Shown one piece after another: positions 8,668 to 16,405 of a stretch of 64,000 bases of DNA. Position numbers and translations under genes: made by a program. Position 1 is the first letter of the stretch. Each line of letters starts with the position of its first letter. Origin of the DNA: Actinomadura alba (GTDB taxonomy: Bacteria; Actinomycetota; Actinomycetes; Streptosporangiales; Streptosporangiaceae); NCBI RefSeq assembly GCF_014323705.1, contig NZ_JABVEC010000003.1, positions 1 to 64,000 of the forward strand, in the 5' to 3' direction. The notes beneath the pieces were generated by a model. The model had not been told where the DNA came from and searched no databases. It saw only the letters and a list, made by a program, of their open reading frames with translations.

Positions 8668-11358
8668 ATGGTCACCGCACTGTTGCGTCTCGTCGGCCGC
8701 CGCACCCGTATTGTCCTGGCAGTCATGCTCGCCCTGCCGCTCTCCGCGGCGGTCGCCTTGACCGGCCAGGGCGCCGAAGCCGCCGCCCTGCCGGCCGGGT
8801 TCCAGCAGAAGACGGTGTTCAGCGGGCTCACCCAGCCGACGAACGTGGAGTTCTCCCCCGACGGCCGCGTCTTCGTCGCGGAGAAGAACGGCCGCATCAA
8901 GGTGTTCGACTCGCTCACCGACACCACCGCGACCCTCTACGCCGATCTGCGCCCCAAGGTGCACAGCTACTGGGACCGCGGGATGCTCGGGCTCGCCCTC
9001 CACCCGGACTTCCCGGCCGACCCGAGGGTCTACACCGCGTACGCCTACAACGGCGAGATCGGCGGCGCGTACCCGAAGTGGCCCTCGGCGAACGGCACGG
9101 ACGACCAGTGCCCGAGCCCGCCCGGCGGCACCGGCGACGGGTGCGTGGTCAGCGGCCGGGTCTCGATCCTCACACCCTCGGCCCAGCCGGGCGGCCTCGC
9201 CGACGAGCGGGTCCTGATCGAGGACTGGTGCCAGCAGTTCCCCAGCCACTCGGTGGGCACGGTGGCGTTCGGCCCGGACGGCATGCTGTACGCCGGCGGC
9301 GGCGACGGGGCCAGCTTCGGCTACACCGACTACGGCCAGGACAGCCAGACCGCCAGCGACGTCACCCCCGACAACCCCTGCGGTGATCCGCCCAGCAAGA
9401 TCGGCACGGCCCTCGCGCCGCCGACCGCCGAGGGCGGCGCGCTGCGCTCCCAGGACCTGCGCACGCGGGCCGACCCGACGACGCTGGACGGCGGCATCAT
9501 CCGGGTGAACCCGGACAGCGGCGAGGCGGCGCCCGGCAACCCGACGACCACCGGCGACGACAACGCCAAGCGCATCGTGGCCTACGGGCTGCGCAACCCG
9601 TTCCGGTTCACCTTCCGGCCGGGGACCGGCGAGATCTGGGCCGGCGACGTGGGGTACAAGGCCTGGGAGGAGATCAACCGCATCCCGTCACCCACCGCCA
9701 AGCTCACCAACCTGGGCTGGCCGTGCTACGAGGGCAGCGCGCGGCAGGCCGGCTACGACGGCGCGAATCTCACCCTGTGCGAGAACCTCTACGCCGCCGG
9801 TTCGTCCGCGGTGACGGCCCCGTACTACCGCTACGGCCACAACGCGAAGGTGGTCGCGGGCGAGAGCTGCGCCACCGGCAGCTCGTCGATCACGGGGGTG
9901 GCGTTCCACGCGACCGGCGCCTACCCGGCGGCCTACCGGGGCGCACTGTTCTTCACCGACTACAACCGCAAGTGCGTGTGGGCGATGCGGCCGGGCACGA
10001 ACGGCCTGCCGAGCACGAGCGCGATCAGCACCTTCGCGACGAACACCGGCGGGCTCATCGACCTCCAGGCCGGCCCGGGCGGCGACATCTTCGGGGTCGA
10101 CCTCGCGGGCGGCCGGATCATCCGCTTCGTCTACAACGGCGTCAACAACCCACCGGTCGCCGCGATCAAGTCCGACCGGACCTACGGAGCCCTGCCGCTC
10201 ACCGTGAACTTCGACGGCACCGGCTCCAGCGACGCCGACGGGGAGGCGCTCACGTACGCGTGGGACCTCGACGGCGACGGACAGTACGACGACTCCACCG
10301 CAGCGAAGCCGAGCTTCACCTACACCACGCGCTCGACCGTCACCGTACGGCTGAGGGTCGGCGACCCGCGCGGCGGCACCGACACCGTCGACACCGCCGT
10401 CACGGCGGGCTCCAGCCCGCCCACAGCCACGATCACGAGTCCGGCGGCCGGCACCAAGTGGGCGGTCGGCGACGAGATCCACTTCACCGGGACCGGAACG
10501 GATCCCGAGGACGGGGCGCTGCCGGGCGACGCGCTCGACTGGAAGTTGATCATGCATCACTGCCCGAGCAACTGCCACGAGCACCAGATCACCGGGCAGA
10601 GCGGGGACGGCGGCGACTTCACCGCGCCCGATCACGACTACCCGTCCTGGCTGGAACTGCGGCTCACCGTCACCGATGCCGACGGGCTCACCGACACCGC
10701 GAGCCTGCGCCTCGACCCGAAGACGGTCGACATCACCCTGAACACCGCCCCGGCCGGCTTCCCGGTGACCGCTCTGGACAGGACGGCGGCGGCGCCGTTG
10801 AAGAGCACCGTCATCGTCGGCTCCAGCATCTCGATCGGAGCGTCGACCGCCACGCAGTGGGTGGCGGTCGAGCCGTACGAGTTCGCCTCATGGTCCGATG
10901 GGGGCACCGCCGCCCACAACATCACCGCACCCGAGGTCCCGACGACCTACACCGCGACGTACCGGCGCAAGACCAACCTGGCGCTGGGTCGGCCGGTCAC
11001 CGCTTCGAGCGTGTGGGGACCGGGCCGGGAGGCGGCACTGGCGGTCGACGGCAAGCTGAACACGCGCTGGTCCAGCAAGTACAGCAGCCCGCAGTGGCTG
11101 AGGGTCGACCTCGGCACGACCCGCCGGGTGGGCCGGTTCATCCTGCGCTGGGAGGCCGCGTACGGCAAGAACTACCAGATCCAGGTGTCGCCCAACGGCA
11201 CCACCTGGACCACCGTGATCACGCGCAAGAACGGCGACGGCAAAGTGGACACACAGGGCTTCACCCCGCGCGACGCACGCTACGTACGGATGTACGGCAC
11301 CACCCGCGGCACCAAGTGGGGCTACTCGCCGTGGGAGTTCGAGATCTACGACAAGTGA
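8668..11358 (+). CDS. secreted PQQ-dependent sugar dehydrogenase-like protein with PKD and F5/8 type C domains
   Basis: An 896-residue secreted protein. Start ATG 8668 follows AGGGGG; signal peptide to about residue 38. Residues about 40-490 form the glucose/sorbosone dehydrogenase six-bladed propeller, with the family phrases PTNVEFSPDGRVFVAEKNGRI, MLGLALHPDF, SHSVGTVAFGPDGMLY and GLRNPFRFTF. A PKD domain follows (about 492-575, with NFDGTGSSDADGE), then a middle region with a Cys pair and a C-terminal discoidin-like F5/8C carbohydrate-binding domain (about 768-896). Likely oxidises or binds sugars outside the cell; PQQ dependence is a family inference. Monocistronic. Confidence 0.9.
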   Translation: MVTALLRLVGRRTRIVLAVMLALPLSAAVALTGQGAEAAALPAGFQQKTVFSGLTQPTNVEFSPDGRVFVAEKNGRIKVFDSLTDTTATLYADLRPKVHSYWDRGMLGLALHPDFPADPRVYTAYAYNGEIGGAYPKWPSANGTDDQCPSPPGGTGDGCVVSGRVSILTPSAQPGGLADERVLIEDWCQQFPSHSVGTVAFGPDGMLYAGGGDGASFGYTDYGQDSQTASDVTPDNPCGDPPSKIGTALAPPTAEGGALRSQDLRTRADPTTLDGGIIRVNPDSGEAAPGNPTTTGDDNAKRIVAYGLRNPFRFTFRPGTGEIWAGDVGYKAWEEINRIPSPTAKLTNLGWPCYEGSARQAGYDGANLTLCENLYAAGSSAVTAPYYRYGHNAKVVAGESCATGSSSITGVAFHATGAYPAAYRGALFFTDYNRKCVWAMRPGTNGLPSTSAISTFATNTGGLIDLQAGPGGDIFGVDLAGGRIIRFVYNGVNNPPVAAIKSDRTYGALPLTVNFDGTGSSDADGEALTYAWDLDGDGQYDDSTAAKPSFTYTTRSTVTVRLRVGDPRGGTDTVDTAVTAGSSPPTATITSPAAGTKWAVGDEIHFTGTGTDPEDGALPGDALDWKLIMHHCPSNCHEHQITGQSGDGGDFTAPDHDYPSWLELRLTVTDADGLTDTASLRLDPKTVDITLNTAPAGFPVTALDRTAAAPLKSTVIVGSSISIGASTATQWVAVEPYEFASWSDGGTAAHNITAPEVPTTYTATYRRKTNLALGRPVTASSVWGPGREAALAVDGKLNTRWSSKYSSPQWLRVDLGTTRRVGRFILRWEAAYGKNYQIQVSPNGTTWTTVITRKNGDGKVDTQGFTPRDARYVRMYGTTRGTKWGYSPWEFEIYDK

Positions 11359-11373
11359 CGAGGGCCGACCGCC

Positions 11374-11398
11374 CCGCATTTCAGATCAAGAGCGGGGA
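11374..11398. terminator. hairpin between convergent genes
   Basis: Arms CCCCGC and GCGGGG around a 13-base loop, 16 bases after the dehydrogenase stop and before the 3' end of the convergent GNAT gene. It could end both transcripts. Confidence 0.4.
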
Positions 11399-11422
11399 GC
11401 CTCCCGGTGGCGCGAATTCCTG

Positions 11423-11980
11423 TCAATCCGGCAGCGGGAGCGGCAGCACCATGGCGTCGAAGTGCGGGGCATCGGGATAGGGGCGGAGCTTGCCGATCTT
11501 CTGCCAGCCCCAACGCGCGTAAGCGGCCTGCGCTGAGGCGTTGTCCTCACGAACGAGGAGCGTTGCCCGCTCCTCTCTGCGGCCGCGAAGCAGCTCGTTA
11601 TGCAACGCGTGCGCGACGCCCTTGCCCTGCCACTGAGGCACGACCATGAGCTCATTGAACGCGAAGGTCCGGTCACCGGTCTCGGTGGTGAACCCCGCCG
11701 GGACCGGGGTCGTGAGGCCCTCCCACCAGCCGGCCGTCGCCGGTAGCGCATAACCGAACGCCTGCCCGACCGGGGTCTCCTCGATGTGGGCGATGACGAT
11801 TTCGAAGCCGGGCGCCTTCAGGTAGCCGCGTACGCGTTCGATGAACCGTTCGCTGGAGTAGAACGGGTTCGTGATGACGTCGGCGTGGCTGGCCTCGTAC
11901 AGGGGTGCGATGACACGGTCGAGGATCTGCTCGGTAGAGGCCTGGTCATGGCGGTAATAGTTGACGTTGCGCGGTGTCAT
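11423..11980 (-). CDS. GNAT family N-acetyltransferase
   Basis: A 185-residue single-domain acetyltransferase. The acetyl-CoA site is in the FNELMVVPQWQGKGVAHALH stretch (about residues 107-126; R/Q-x-x-G-x-G/A signature QGKGVA) and the C-terminal motif B is NASAQAAYARWGWQKIGKLR (about 144-163). ATG 11980 follows GGGAG at a good spacing; the open frame upstream to 12115 overlaps the GntR gene and is not used. It lies immediately downstream of the GntR regulator gene on the same strand, with an 80-base gap, and may share its transcript. The substrate cannot be told from sequence. Confidence 0.88.
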   Translation of the reverse strand: MTPRNVNYYRHDQASTEQILDRVIAPLYEASHADVITNPFYSSERFIERVRGYLKAPGFEIVIAHIEETPVGQAFGYALPATAGWWEGLTTPVPAGFTTETGDRTFAFNELMVVPQWQGKGVAHALHNELLRGRREERATLLVREDNASAQAAYARWGWQKIGKLRPYPDAPHFDAMVLPLPLPD

Positions 11981-12060
11981 TGATCTCCCGATGTATCGAG
12001 CAGTTCGTAGGCATCGACCGCAGAAAGCCCGCGGGTCCTCTTGACCGGCGGGCCGCTCTG

Positions 12061-12903
12061 CTACTTGCCGCGTGCGACCGGCGGGCCGTCGGGCCCGTTG
12101 TCGGCGTACGGCCACGCAGCAGAACGGTCGCGCTTGAGGTACACGATGTCCTCAACCCGGTCGGAGGGAATGACGGTCTGCGTCACCTCGATCGCCGCGC
12201 CGTCCTTGGCGGAGAAACCGACGCGGATGACCTCTTGGACGGGCAGGCCCGTGGGGATTTGGAGGAGCGCGGCCTCATCCGGGTCGGGCAGGCGGCCTCG
12301 GTGAATCTCCATCCAGTCGATCGGGCCGTGCCCGGCCTCCTCGAGACGGTCCAGCCATCCGCCAGGACCGGAGCCCTGCTCGGCGACCGCCGGAGCGTCC
12401 GCGACTCCCCGCGGGTGAATCCACGTGTCGCTGATCTGGAATGGCGGTTCGGTCGGAGGGCCGGTGACCCGACGCCTGCGAAGGACCGCGGATCCGTCCG
12501 GGACGTTGAGGAGTGTCGCGACCCTGCCCGTGATGGTCTCTTCCGTCGCGGTCGCGGGGACGTGGTGGATCCACAGCTCGTTCCCCTCCGCTGCGGGGAA
12601 CGAGTAACCGCCGGCGGTCTCGCTTCCGTCTGGGCGGTGGTGCCTGGTGTTCCGCTTCACCACGTTGCCGCGGACGACGCGGCGGCGCTTCGCCGGTCGA
12701 ACGATGGTGCCGCGCCGAGGGACCGCCCAGACGAGGCCGTCGTTCTCCAGCTCGGCGACGGCGCGAGCAACCGCGTTGCGAGACACATTGAACTCAGCGG
12801 CCAGGTCGGTCATGCGTGGCAGGTTCTCGCCGGGCTGCCATTCCCCTTCGTTGATCCGACGGCGGAGGTCGTCTGCGATCTCGCGGTATCGCGCTGACGC
12901 CAT
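12061..12903 (-). CDS. GntR/HutC-family transcriptional regulator with UTRA domain
   Basis: A 280-residue regulator. N-terminal winged helix (about residues 3-70: YREIADDLRRRI, then the recognition helix FNVSRNAVARAVAELENDGLV) and C-terminal UTRA ligand-binding domain (about 85-265). The start is ATG 12903 with GAGAGG upstream, not the GTG two codons before. Such KorSA/TraR-like GntR proteins often sit at the control end of actinobacterial integrative elements. Two copies of a TTTGTTGAA site lie between this gene and the divergent ORF at 13053, so it probably represses itself and that operon. The ligand is unknown. Confidence 0.9.
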   Translation of the reverse strand: MASARYREIADDLRRRINEGEWQPGENLPRMTDLAAEFNVSRNAVARAVAELENDGLVWAVPRRGTIVRPAKRRRVVRGNVVKRNTRHHRPDGSETAGGYSFPAAEGNELWIHHVPATATEETITGRVATLLNVPDGSAVLRRRRVTGPPTEPPFQISDTWIHPRGVADAPAVAEQGSGPGGWLDRLEEAGHGPIDWMEIHRGRLPDPDEAALLQIPTGLPVQEVIRVGFSAKDGAAIEVTQTVIPSDRVEDIVYLKRDRSAAWPYADNGPDGPPVARGK

Positions 12904-12917
12904 GAGCACCTCTCAAC

Positions 12918-12933
12918 GGATTTGTTGAAGCAT
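12918..12933. promoter_or_regulatory. second, imperfect GntR operator
   Basis: GGATTTGTTGAAGCAT lies 15 bases upstream of the GntR start and shares ATTTGTTGAA with the perfect palindrome at 12979-12998. Position overlapping the leader suggests direct repression of the regulator gene. Confidence 0.5.
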
Positions 12934-12978
12934 ATTGACTCCCCGGATTGTAGCCGCCACCATGGGCCCTGGCGCGCT

Positions 12979-12998
12979 CGATTTGTTGAAACAAATCG
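12979..12998. promoter_or_regulatory. perfect palindromic GntR operator
   Basis: CGATTTGTTGAAACAAATCG has two 9-base arms (CGATTTGTT/AACAAATCG) around GA. It is central in the divergent gtnR/13053 promoter region, 76 bases from the GntR start and 55 from the other gene. AT-rich palindromes of this kind (TTGTTgaAACAA) are typical targets of GntR/UTRA regulators. It is the strongest operator candidate in the window. Confidence 0.7.
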
Positions 12999-13052
12999 GA
13001 GCGCACACGAGAGCTTGCCCTGTGCAACGGCCACTACGGAGGTGATGGTGCC

Positions 13053-13493
13053 ATGACCGGCGCCCTGTCACGAAGGCCTTGGGATCCGCCACGGATGTAC
13101 TCGTGGTCGGTCGTCGGCGGTGCCGGTGCCGGCGCCTGCGGCGTGACCGACGACCACGAGCTTGCCCTGGGCAAGGTCGTGGACGCGCTCACGAGCGCCC
13201 CGGCCGGCTCACGTGGCCTCGTGCACCGGGTCTGCCTGAGCCTCATCCGCACGGCCTACGTGTACGAGGGACTGGTAGCGCGCTGCCGGATCGACCCGGC
13301 CGGTGACGCCGTGTGGGACGACCTCCCCCCGCCATCCACCTGGACCAGCCTGCGCCCGGTCTTCACCGACCCCGGTCAGGTCCTCGGCGACGCGATCCCG
13401 CCCGAGGCCATCACGAACGGGCTCGTCGACATCCAGGCCCACAAAGAGCGCATCGAGGAAACCACCTCCTCCACCTCCACGTATCGGCGATAG
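13053..13493 (+). CDS. conserved-looking hypothetical protein
   Basis: A 146-residue protein of unknown function. The ATG at 13053 has a strong GGAGGTGATGG Shine-Dalgarno sequence. Middle helices (ELALGKVVDALTSAPAGSRG, VCLSLIRTAYVYEGLVARCRIDP) and a C-terminal stretch ending in Ser-Thr-rich residues are visible; no catalytic motif, signal peptide or membrane segment. It opens the small-ORF run 13053-14528 under the GntR operator and is followed by a hairpin. Amino-acid composition and codon use are actinobacterial, so I take it as a real gene of the element. Confidence 0.6.
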   Translation: MTGALSRRPWDPPRMYSWSVVGGAGAGACGVTDDHELALGKVVDALTSAPAGSRGLVHRVCLSLIRTAYVYEGLVARCRIDPAGDAVWDDLPPPSTWTSLRPVFTDPGQVLGDAIPPEAITNGLVDIQAHKERIEETTSSTSTYRR

Positions 13494-13520
13494 CCGTGGG
13501 CATTTCGTGGGTTTGCAGAC

Positions 13521-13553
13521 GCGGACGTACCTGCGCGCGGCAGGCACGTCCGC
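13521..13553. terminator. strong hairpin after the 13053 gene
   Basis: Outer arms GCGGACGT/ACGTCCGC and, after an A-C mismatch, inner arms CCTGC/GCAGG. It begins 28 bases after the stop at 13493. Probably a terminator or attenuator between the first and the following small ORFs. Confidence 0.6.
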
Positions 13554-13719
13554 CCGTCCCCCGGGGCGGGAGTACCCGGGAAGGCGCAGTGACGGGCCAG
13601 CCCCCGCGGCCCTCCTGCGCGCGTACGGCCCGGCGCCGGGCCGTACGACCTCCCAGACCGCTCCCAGCTTGTCCCAGGGCTGGGAGCACCAACTGGCGCG
13701 GCGGTGCGGAGACCCTCCG

Positions 13720-13977
13720 GTGACCGCCTGTGGTATCCCGTACTGCCGCGCCAGCAAGCAGGCCGCCATGTGTAGGTCACAGGTGTGGGCGTTGCTCTTC
13801 CTCGGCTACCTCGCCGTCGTGCTCGCCGGGGTCGCCGTCGTCACGGCTCGCCGCGTGCACCAGCCTCCGCCAGCGCGCCCGCCCCGGCCCGAGCCGCAGC
13901 CACGCGGCCGGCACCACCGCATGCAGGAGAACGACCGTGCGACTACGCAGGACTCTCGACCGCGTGCGGGCCGCTGA
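13720..13977 (+). CDS. small single-span membrane protein
   Basis: An 85-residue protein. I place the start at GTG 13720 with GGAGA 7 bases upstream; ATG 13768 is an alternative that still keeps the membrane segment. One hydrophobic helix (VWALLFLGYLAVVLAGVAVV, about residues 21-40) is followed by a Pro/Arg-rich, positively charged tail, so the tail is probably cytoplasmic. No family recognised. Its end overlaps the next small ORF by 41 bases, which suggests coupled translation. It is part of the small-ORF run controlled from the GntR side. Confidence 0.5.
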   Translation: MTACGIPYCRASKQAAMCRSQVWALLFLGYLAVVLAGVAVVTARRVHQPPPARPPRPEPQPRGRHHRMQENDRATTQDSRPRAGR

Positions 13978-14125
13978 CCGGCGCGTGCTGGACACCATGC
14001 GCCGCCGACGCCAGGCCGCCGCAGTGAACCCGGTACGTGCGCGGATCCGTCCGGAGCGCCCGGACTACCGGCAGTACGAACTATCCCCACAGTCACCGTC
14101 CGGCGCCGTGCCGGGCGGCCAGTGA
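13937..14125 (+). CDS. small Arg-rich hypothetical protein
   Basis: A 62-residue, very basic protein (14 or more Arg) starting at GTG 13937 with AGGAG 7 bases upstream. The first half is a likely amphipathic helix (VRLRRTLDRVRAADRRVLDT); the second half contains RPERPDYRQYELSPQSP. It overlaps the upstream membrane-protein gene and ends 11 bases before the next GTG start. Could be a nucleic-acid-binding accessory protein, but no family is recognised. Confidence 0.45.
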   Translation: MRLRRTLDRVRAADRRVLDTMRRRRQAAAVNPVRARIRPERPDYRQYELSPQSPSGAVPGGQ

Positions 14126-14136
14126 AGGAGGAACCT

Positions 14137-14289
14137 GTGTTACTGGCAGCCGATCCCCCGGTCCGCACTCTCGACCCCCGGACCCTGATCTCGACCGCCC
14201 TGTTCGCCAAGCTCGTCCGGCGCATCGTCTCCGACGATGAGATCAGCACAAGACCCGCACAGCGCGCCGCCCGCACTCCAAGCGCCTGA
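14137..14289 (+). CDS. small hypothetical protein with a TTA leucine codon
   Basis: A 50-residue ORF from GTG 14137, preceded by the strong AAGGAGGA sequence. The second codon is TTA, the rare leucine codon that in streptomycetes needs the bldA tRNA and is often used in accessory and developmental genes. The product (LLAADPPVRTLDPRTLIS onward) has a short helical centre TALFAKLVRRIVSDDEIS and no recognised domain. Position and Shine-Dalgarno strength support translation; function unknown. Confidence 0.5.
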   Translation: MLLAADPPVRTLDPRTLISTALFAKLVRRIVSDDEISTRPAQRAARTPSA

Positions 14290-14405
14290 CGGCTGTCGCC
14301 CGGACGTGGGCGCAACACCGTCTGGAGAGCGTCTGACCCACCCGGTGCCGCGTGTACGCGGGCCCACGACATCGAGATCCGATCAAGACTTCATGGAGGT
14401 TGATC

Positions 14406-14528
14406 GTGAAACGCTCACTTATTGTCGACACACACGCGAACTCCTGTTACTTGGACGTCGGTCGAGGGAATGGCCGGAAGGCTCTCGTGCAGATCACCGA
14501 GCGTTGCAATCTGCGCTGCCCTCATTAG
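14406..14528 (+). pseudogene. radical SAM protein gene truncated inside its cluster motif
   Basis: GTG 14406, with GGAGG six bases upstream, opens a 40-residue frame ending ITERCNLRCPH and then TAG. CNLRCPH is the start of the radical SAM CxxxCxxC motif (usually CNLRCPHC); the stop falls exactly where the third Cys is due, so no 4Fe-4S cluster can form. The preceding IVDTHANSCYLDVGRGNGRKALVQ looks like an ordinary N-terminus for this family. Downstream sequence is antisense to the MetRS gene and shows no continuation, so the rest was deleted or replaced when the MetRS gene arrived. The intact start region suggests a recent event. Confidence 0.7.
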
Positions 14529-14533
14529 GCAAG

Positions 14534-16096
14534 TCATTTGTCGGATTCCTTGTTGTCGGATTCCGGCGTGGTCGCCGATCCGGGTGTGGCGATCCGCTGG
14601 AAGACGGGTGAGGGGTCGGGGAGCCGTCCGTCCGAGGTTGCGCATTGCTGTGTGATGTGGGCTGCGGCGTTGGGCAGGAAGGGTGCCAGGTGCTCGGCGA
14701 TTGTCCGGCATGCTCGGATGAGCGCGGCCAGGACCGCGTCCAATTGGTGCCCGGTACGCTCGTCGCCGTCGCGTTCGGTCTTGGCCAGTTCCCAGGGGCG
14801 GATGTGGTTGATGTAGCGGTTGGCCTCGTCAACGATGCCCCAGACCGCGGACGTGGCTTTGCGGAAGTCGAATTCAGCCAGCGCGGTGTCGATGAGGCGG
14901 GGTGCTTGGCGGCATGCCTCTTGGAGGCCTTCCCCACCGGGAGCCAGCGCTTCGCTGGCGGGTGCCTGTCCTTCGCGGTAGCGGTGGATCATGGCGACGA
15001 CCCGGTTGACGAGGTTGCCGAGTCCGTTGGCGAGTTCGTCGTTGGCGCGGGCCACGAGCCGGTCGAGGGTGAAGTCAGCGTCTCCGACGCGGGGCACTTC
15101 GCGCAGCAGCCACCAGCGGATGGCGTCAGTGCCGTACTCCTCGGCGAGCGCGGCTGGGTCGACGGTGACGCCACTGGACTTACTGATCTTGCGGCCGTCG
15201 ACGGTGAGGTAGTCATGCACCAGGATGTCAGTCGGCAGCGGCTGGCCGGCGGACAGCAGCATGGCCGGCCAGTAGACGGCGTGGAAGCGGAGTACGCCTT
15301 TGCCGACCAGGTGGATGCGGTGTTCGGCTCCGGTCCACCAGTGTTGGTGGTCTTCGCCACCGGTGCCGTAGCCCAGGGCGGTGAGATAGTTGCCCAGGGC
15401 GTCCCACCACACGTAGATCACCTGGCTGGGATCGCCGGGGACGGGGATGCCCCAGCCGCGTGCGCGGGCGGTGGATCGGGAGATGGAGAAGTCCTGCAGC
15501 CCACCGGCGATGAAGGCGAGGACTTCGTTGCGGCGTTCGGCGGGCTCGATGCGCAGAGCACTGGTGGCGATGAGGTCGTGCAGCTGGTCGGTGTAGCGGG
15601 AGAGGCGGAAGAACCAGTTCTCCTCGGCGACTTGCTGCGGCTCGGTGCCGTGCTCGAGACAGCGACCGTCATTCAACTCGGTTGGGGTGTAGAACTGCTC
15701 GCAGCCGACGCAGTACAGGCCCTCGTAGTGTTTGCGGTAGAGGTCACCGGTGTCGGCGCAGGCCCGCCAGAACCGCTCCACCCCGGCTCGGTGCCGCGGG
15801 TCGCGGCTGGTGCGGATGACATCGTCGACCGACAGCGACAGCGGTTCGGCCAGCGCGATGAAGGCGGCGGCGTTGCCGTCGACGAACTCCTGGACGCCGA
15901 TGCCTGCGGCTTCTGCGGCCAGCACGTTCTTCAGTGAGTTGTCGTCAGTGCCGGTCTGGAACCTGACGTGCTCGCCGTGCCTGCGGTGATGGCGGGCGAG
16001 CACGTCTGCTTGCACGAGCTCCAACGCGAATCCCAGGTGGGGGCGGGCGTTGACGTAGGGGATCGTGGTGGTGATGTAGGTGTGCGGTGTGGTCAT
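14534..16096 (-). CDS. divergent methionyl-tRNA synthetase paralogue (class I)
   Basis: A 520-residue class I synthetase of MetRS type. The first signature reads PYVNARPHLGFALELVQADV: HLGF replaces the usual H(I/L)GH. The TGTDEHGQK region is GTDDNSLKN. A Cys pair (CVGC) remains of the zinc knuckle, and KISKS stands for KMSKS (about residue 300). The tail lacks the tRNA-binding EMAP domain. So it is a paralogue, either a resistant or specialised MetRS or an enzyme that activates Met or an analogue for something else. ATG 16096 follows GGGAGG. It ends six bases from the truncated radical SAM gene and has a folded leader. Confidence 0.85.
   Translation of the reverse strand: MTTPHTYITTTIPYVNARPHLGFALELVQADVLARHHRRHGEHVRFQTGTDDNSLKNVLAAEAAGIGVQEFVDGNAAAFIALAEPLSLSVDDVIRTSRDPRHRAGVERFWRACADTGDLYRKHYEGLYCVGCEQFYTPTELNDGRCLEHGTEPQQVAEENWFFRLSRYTDQLHDLIATSALRIEPAERRNEVLAFIAGGLQDFSISRSTARARGWGIPVPGDPSQVIYVWWDALGNYLTALGYGTGGEDHQHWWTGAEHRIHLVGKGVLRFHAVYWPAMLLSAGQPLPTDILVHDYLTVDGRKISKSSGVTVDPAALAEEYGTDAIRWWLLREVPRVGDADFTLDRLVARANDELANGLGNLVNRVVAMIHRYREGQAPASEALAPGGEGLQEACRQAPRLIDTALAEFDFRKATSAVWGIVDEANRYINHIRPWELAKTERDGDERTGHQLDAVLAALIRACRTIAEHLAPFLPNAAAHITQQCATSDGRLPDPSPVFQRIATPGSATTPESDNKESDK
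14538..14564. repeat. 12-base direct repeat at the MetRS 3' end
   Basis: TTGTCGGATTCC occurs at 14538-14549 and 14553-14564, inside the last codons of the MetRS gene (ESDN-KESDK). It lies at the junction with the broken radical SAM gene and could be a recombination scar or simple codon repetition. Confidence 0.6.
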
Positions 16097-16139
16097 TGGA
16101 ACCTCCCGGAGAATCGGGGCTCCGACCGCAGACATGAAT

Positions 16140-16162
16140 CGAGGCCCCATAGCAGGGCCTCG
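16140..16162 (-). promoter_or_regulatory. perfect hairpin in the MetRS leader
   Basis: Eight perfect base pairs (CGAGGCCC/GGGCCTCG) around a 7-base loop, 44 bases upstream of the MetRS start. A further short CGGAG/CTCCG pair forms just before the Shine-Dalgarno sequence. Together with the element at 16171-16227 it looks like a regulated leader (attenuation or start-site masking). Confidence 0.55.
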
Positions 16163-16170
16163 GAAACGAT

Positions 16171-16227
16171 CGTCCGTGCAGCGTCAGCGGCCCCGTGAGC
16201 GGGGCATCATCACCTGACATGTGGACG
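16171..16227 (-). ncRNA. nested three-helix RNA element upstream of the MetRS paralogue
   Basis: Read on the minus strand, three nested helices form in order: CGTCC/GGACG outside, GTCAG/CTGAC in the middle, and GCCCCG/CGGGGC capped by a CTCA tetraloop inside. An asymmetric internal loop (GTGATGAT opposite CG) lies between the last two. The element begins 75 bases before the gene. It does not show the conserved T-box sequence, nor a SAM riboswitch I recognise. I treat it as a candidate novel regulatory RNA for the synthetase gene. Confidence 0.5.
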
Positions 16228-16405
16228 TGTTCATGACCTCATAGTAGCAACCACGATCAGCACGGGCCGATGATTTCCGCGCTGCGTGACGTTCGGATCG
16301 GGGTCACGTTCCAGTCGGCCCAGCGCTCGCAGATCGTGTCTCTTCGACGGCCCTCGCTTGCCCATCGCATGTCCCCTGGAGCTGGGGTGTTGCGACGACT
16401 CTTAG

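Noticed and set aside
16100..16260. T-box riboswitch for the MetRS paralogue
   Set aside because: No conserved T-box sequence or clear specifier loop could be found, although the leader is structured.
16230..16360. about 42-codon minus-strand frame starting MGKRGPSKRHDLRAL, faintly like a phage terminase small subunit start
   Set aside because: Too short, weak ribosome site, no continuation; could also be the first part of the MetRS leader transcript.
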